DNA of 8,453 nucleotides. It comes from Bacillota bacterium. Its GTDB lineage: Bacteria; Bacillota; Clostridia; Oscillospirales; Acutalibacteraceae. The translations under genes were made by a program, and so were the position numbers. The stretch lies in the NCBI GenBank assembly GCA_023401495.1, contig JAEXDU010000232.1, forward strand, positions 1-8,453, given 5' to 3'. A model generated the notes under the pieces. That model was not told where the DNA came from and did not search any database. It worked only from the letters and a program-made list of their open reading frames with translations. Positions 6,818 through 8,453 of the stretch are shown in pieces (the first letter of the stretch is position 1; each line of letters starts with the position of its first letter).

Positions 6818-6926
6818 CCGTTAGAATCCCTCTTTTCTAAATAAAACCAACCTGTAACATAACGGTATCTGCCCATCGGCATAACGGAGAAAAGCAAAGA
6901 GGGTGATATCCTGCACTCCGTTAGAA
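6818..6926 (-). promoter_or_regulatory. Repeat-containing leader of the small gene, possible RNA fold masking its ribosome-binding site
   Basis: Positions are given on the plus strand. CCCTCTTT (6828-6835), the complement of the small gene's Shine-Dalgarno stretch, is exactly complementary to AAAGAGGG (6896-6903), so in the minus-strand RNA the ribosome-binding site can pair with an upstream segment. That segment lies in the loop of a second pairing, TAACGGAG (6882-6889) with CTCCGTTA (6916-6923). TCCGTTAGAA also occurs twice as a direct repeat (6817-6826 and 6917-6926), the first copy touching the start codon. A folded leader is plausible; function is inference. Confidence 0.35.
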
Positions 6927-6960
6927 AGCCATGAAGCAAGGCGCAGCCACTTATACTTTA

Positions 6961-6990
6961 AACATATGTGTCGGCACTGAACCGAGGCAA
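6961..6990 (-). promoter_or_regulatory. Weak candidate promoter for the small gene
   Basis: On the minus strand TTGCCT (6985-6990) and TATGTT (6961-6966) are separated by 18 bases, each matching four of six sigma-70/SigA consensus positions. The site lies in the AT-richer stretch between the surface-protein gene and the small gene, about 140 bp before the small start. Nothing else I can see between 6927 and 7036 is recognisable. Matches this weak occur by chance. Confidence 0.2.
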
Positions 6991-7036
6991 TGAAACCGAA
7001 ATCCGTCTGCGAAAGTCGCCGGACGGCATCCGACGT

Positions 7037-8453
7037 TTACCAGATGCCGCCTTTGACCTGATACCGGTTACGGAACGTAATATCCTCCGGATAAGTCACA
7101 TCCGCCTTCAGGCTTCCGTCGGCATTCTCCGATACCTGCACCGCGATCTGAACACTCTTCGAGTCGTAGGTCAGGTAACGGTTGGCAGGCTCCGGCACGA
7201 TCTGCCGGGCGGTATAGCGGTATGTGCCTTCCCCGGTATAAGCAAGGGTGAAAGGGATCTTCCCGTCGGACTGGTTGGCGGAATGGAACGTTCTCCCCGA
7301 GTCTTCTGCCAGCTCGAACTGGAAAGCGCCGGTGGTAAGCTGCATTCCGGTCAGCACCGTTTTCAGGCTCATTGTCACCGATATGGGGAAGTGCACGAAC
7401 TCGTTGCGGAAAGTCCTATCCTGTGAGTCATCTACCTTTGCCGTCAGTATCCCGTCGTTATCCGTTACCACAACAGGAACCACAAGAACCTTGTTGTCAT
7501 AAACCACGTTGGGATCCGGCGGCATGGGAACCATCTCCTGAATGTGATAAACATACGTCCCCGCTCTGGAAAACGTCAGGGGAGGAAAAGAAATATTCCC
7601 CGCTGCGTCGTTGTCGGCTGTTTCCACAGCACTCCCGGATTCCTGGCTGAGCCGGAACTGGAACATCCCTGCGCGCAGCGTCCGGCCGGAAAGCTCCTTT
7701 TTGGCCGAAAGGGTTACGGATACCGGCCGGGGCTGGTACACGTTCCGGAATGTATTTCCCTGAGGATACTCCACGGAGCTGGCCAGGCCATCCCCTTGGC
7801 GAGCCACCGTCACCGTAACGGGCAGACGCGTTTCATCGTAGATCATCCCGTTTTGTTTCCTTTCGAGGATCACCTCGGTGATCTCGTAGGAATAGACGCC
7901 CGGCTTGCGGATCGACAGAGGGGAAAAGGAAATCGTACCGTCTTCCCGATTCCGCACAATCTCCAGCTCGTCCCCTTTTGGGTTCGTCAGCCGGAACGAA
8001 AACTGATTCTCTCTTAAATCCGCTCCGCTCAGGAATTTTTCAGCCTGTATGGAAGCGGAAATCGCCTTCGGCAGTTTGATTTGAGCCACCGGCCGCCGAT
8101 AGATTCTCTCCCCTTCGCTGCCCGAACCGAAGAAATAACTCAGGCGGGCGTCCGCATTGGTATAAAAGCCCTTTTGCCCCGAACTGGTCGCGTTCCCCGC
8201 GTAATCGGTATCGTCGTCGCCGGTACCCGGGTATCGCTGGTTTTCCTCATATTCGTCGAGAGCCCGGTCGTTCATGTGGATATTAAAGGATAAGGTATAC
8301 CGGTTTTGGGGGATTGTAATCCCAACGAGCTTCATCAGAATATTCTTTCCTGAGGCGGAAAAGGCGTAGTCTGTGCCTTTCTGCAACACCTCGACCGTGC
8401 CGTCGGCGGCCTGCCTTGTAACCTTCGCGTCCAACGCCGAAGCCAGGTCGGCG
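7037..8453 (-). CDS. Large surface protein with pilin-type isopeptide repeats (3' end of gene, cut by window edge)
   Basis: The frame is open to the window edge, so the N-terminus, including any signal peptide, is missing; a TTG at 8434 is not a credible start. At least 471 residues are visible. Numbering from that TTG codon, residues 1-125 resemble the region that precedes such repeats in clostridial adhesins (TLSFNIHMND, GQKGFYTNADARLSYFF). Residues about 126-458 are three repeats of roughly 113 aa of the Spy0128/FctA-like pilin isopeptide type, each with an xxK-xLxG start, an F-x-F-x-L strand, a GxYxY strand and a closing FRN-x-[YF]. Such domains form Lys-Asn bonds that stiffen extracellular stalks. 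The protein ends VKGGIW 7 residues after the third repeat. No LPXTG motif, membrane helix or basic tail is present, so attachment to the cell wall is unexplained. A role in adhesion is inferred from the family. Confidence 0.85.
   Translation of the reverse strand, partial: ADLASALDAKVTRQAADGTVEVLQKGTDYAFSASGKNILMKLVGITIPQNRYTLSFNIHMNDRALDEYEENQRYPGTGDDDTDYAGNATSSGQKGFYTNADARLSYFFGSGSEGERIYRRPVAQIKLPKAISASIQAEKFLSGADLRENQFSFRLTNPKGDELEIVRNREDGTISFSPLSIRKPGVYSYEITEVILERKQNGMIYDETRLPVTVTVARQGDGLASSVEYPQGNTFRNVYQPRPVSVTLSAKKELSGRTLRAGMFQFRLSQESGSAVETADNDAAGNISFPPLTFSRAGTYVYHIQEMVPMPPDPNVVYDNKVLVVPVVVTDNDGILTAKVDDSQDRTFRNEFVHFPISVTMSLKTVLTGMQLTTGAFQFELAEDSGRTFHSANQSDGKIPFTLAYTGEGTYRYTARQIVPEPANRYLTYDSKSVQIAVQVSENADGSLKADVTYPEDITFRNRYQVKGGIW
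7061..8059 (-). repeat. Three tandem protein repeats of about 113 aa (pilin isopeptide domains)
   Basis: Numbering from the TTG codon at 8434, repeat 1 spans about 126-233, repeat 2 about 236-346 and repeat 3 about 349-458. Aligned key residues are Lys133/Glu187/Asn231 in repeat 1, Lys246/Glu300/Asn344 in repeat 2, and Thr359/Gln411/Asn456 in repeat 3. The Lys-to-Asn distance is 98, 98 and 97 residues, so the register is secure by eye. Repeats 1 and 2 hold the complete triad expected for a self-forming isopeptide bond; repeat 3 keeps only the Asn. The copies are well diverged, so this is an old duplication. Confidence 0.8.

Noticed and set aside
6754..6939. A 61-codon minus-strand frame overlapping the small gene in another phase
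   Set aside because: It starts at TTG without a convincing ribosome-binding site and runs through the leader repeats. The overlapping 54-aa frame has an ATG, a Shine-Dalgarno sequence and a better protein-like pattern. A leader-peptide role cannot be excluded.
7015..7034. Small hairpin just after the surface-protein stop (minus strand)
   Set aside because: Only short stems interrupted by a bulge and just three T residues follow, so it is too weak to call a terminator.
6968..8293. Plus-strand open frames across the surface-protein gene
   Set aside because: All are antisense shadows without ribosome-binding sites or family motifs. The minus-strand frame has three self-similar domains, which settles the coding strand.

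Overview
The window looks like chromosomal DNA from a Gram-positive, moderately GC-rich anaerobe of class Clostridia (Oscillospiraceae/Ruminococcaceae-like). This is inferred from strong AGGAGG ribosome-binding sites, TTG and GTG starts, a Clostridia-style polyamine gene set, and a surface protein built of pilin-type isopeptide repeats. No RNA marker gene is present, so the taxonomy is inference.

Positions 142-6572 hold six co-directional, tightly packed genes that form one polyamine operon. In order they are S-adenosylmethionine decarboxylase (speD), an aspartate-aminotransferase-fold arginine decarboxylase (speA), spermidine synthase (speE), agmatinase (speB), a saccharopine-dehydrogenase-family carboxy(nor)spermidine dehydrogenase, and carboxynorspermidine decarboxylase (nspC). 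The first four suffice to go from arginine to agmatine to putrescine, and then to spermidine using decarboxylated SAM. The last two suffice to make spermidine from putrescine using aspartate semialdehyde and NADPH. Two chemically different aminopropyl-adding systems therefore sit side by side. They are separated by the only real gap in the operon, 97 bp containing a GC-rich hairpin. A terminator-like structure lies just before speD.

A perfect 22-bp inverted repeat (6595-6647) closes the operon and also faces a convergent minus-strand unit. That unit contains a 54-residue protein of unknown function (6653-6817), not a listed family. Its visibly AT-richer leader contains repeats, including one that could base-pair with its own Shine-Dalgarno sequence.

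Positions 7037-8453 hold the 3' end of a minus-strand gene for a large secreted surface protein, cut by the window edge. It has three tandem repeats of about 113 residues of the Spy0128/FctA-like pilin isopeptide type. The last repeat appears to have lost the Lys and Glu needed for the bond, and the protein stops right after it with no LPXTG anchor.
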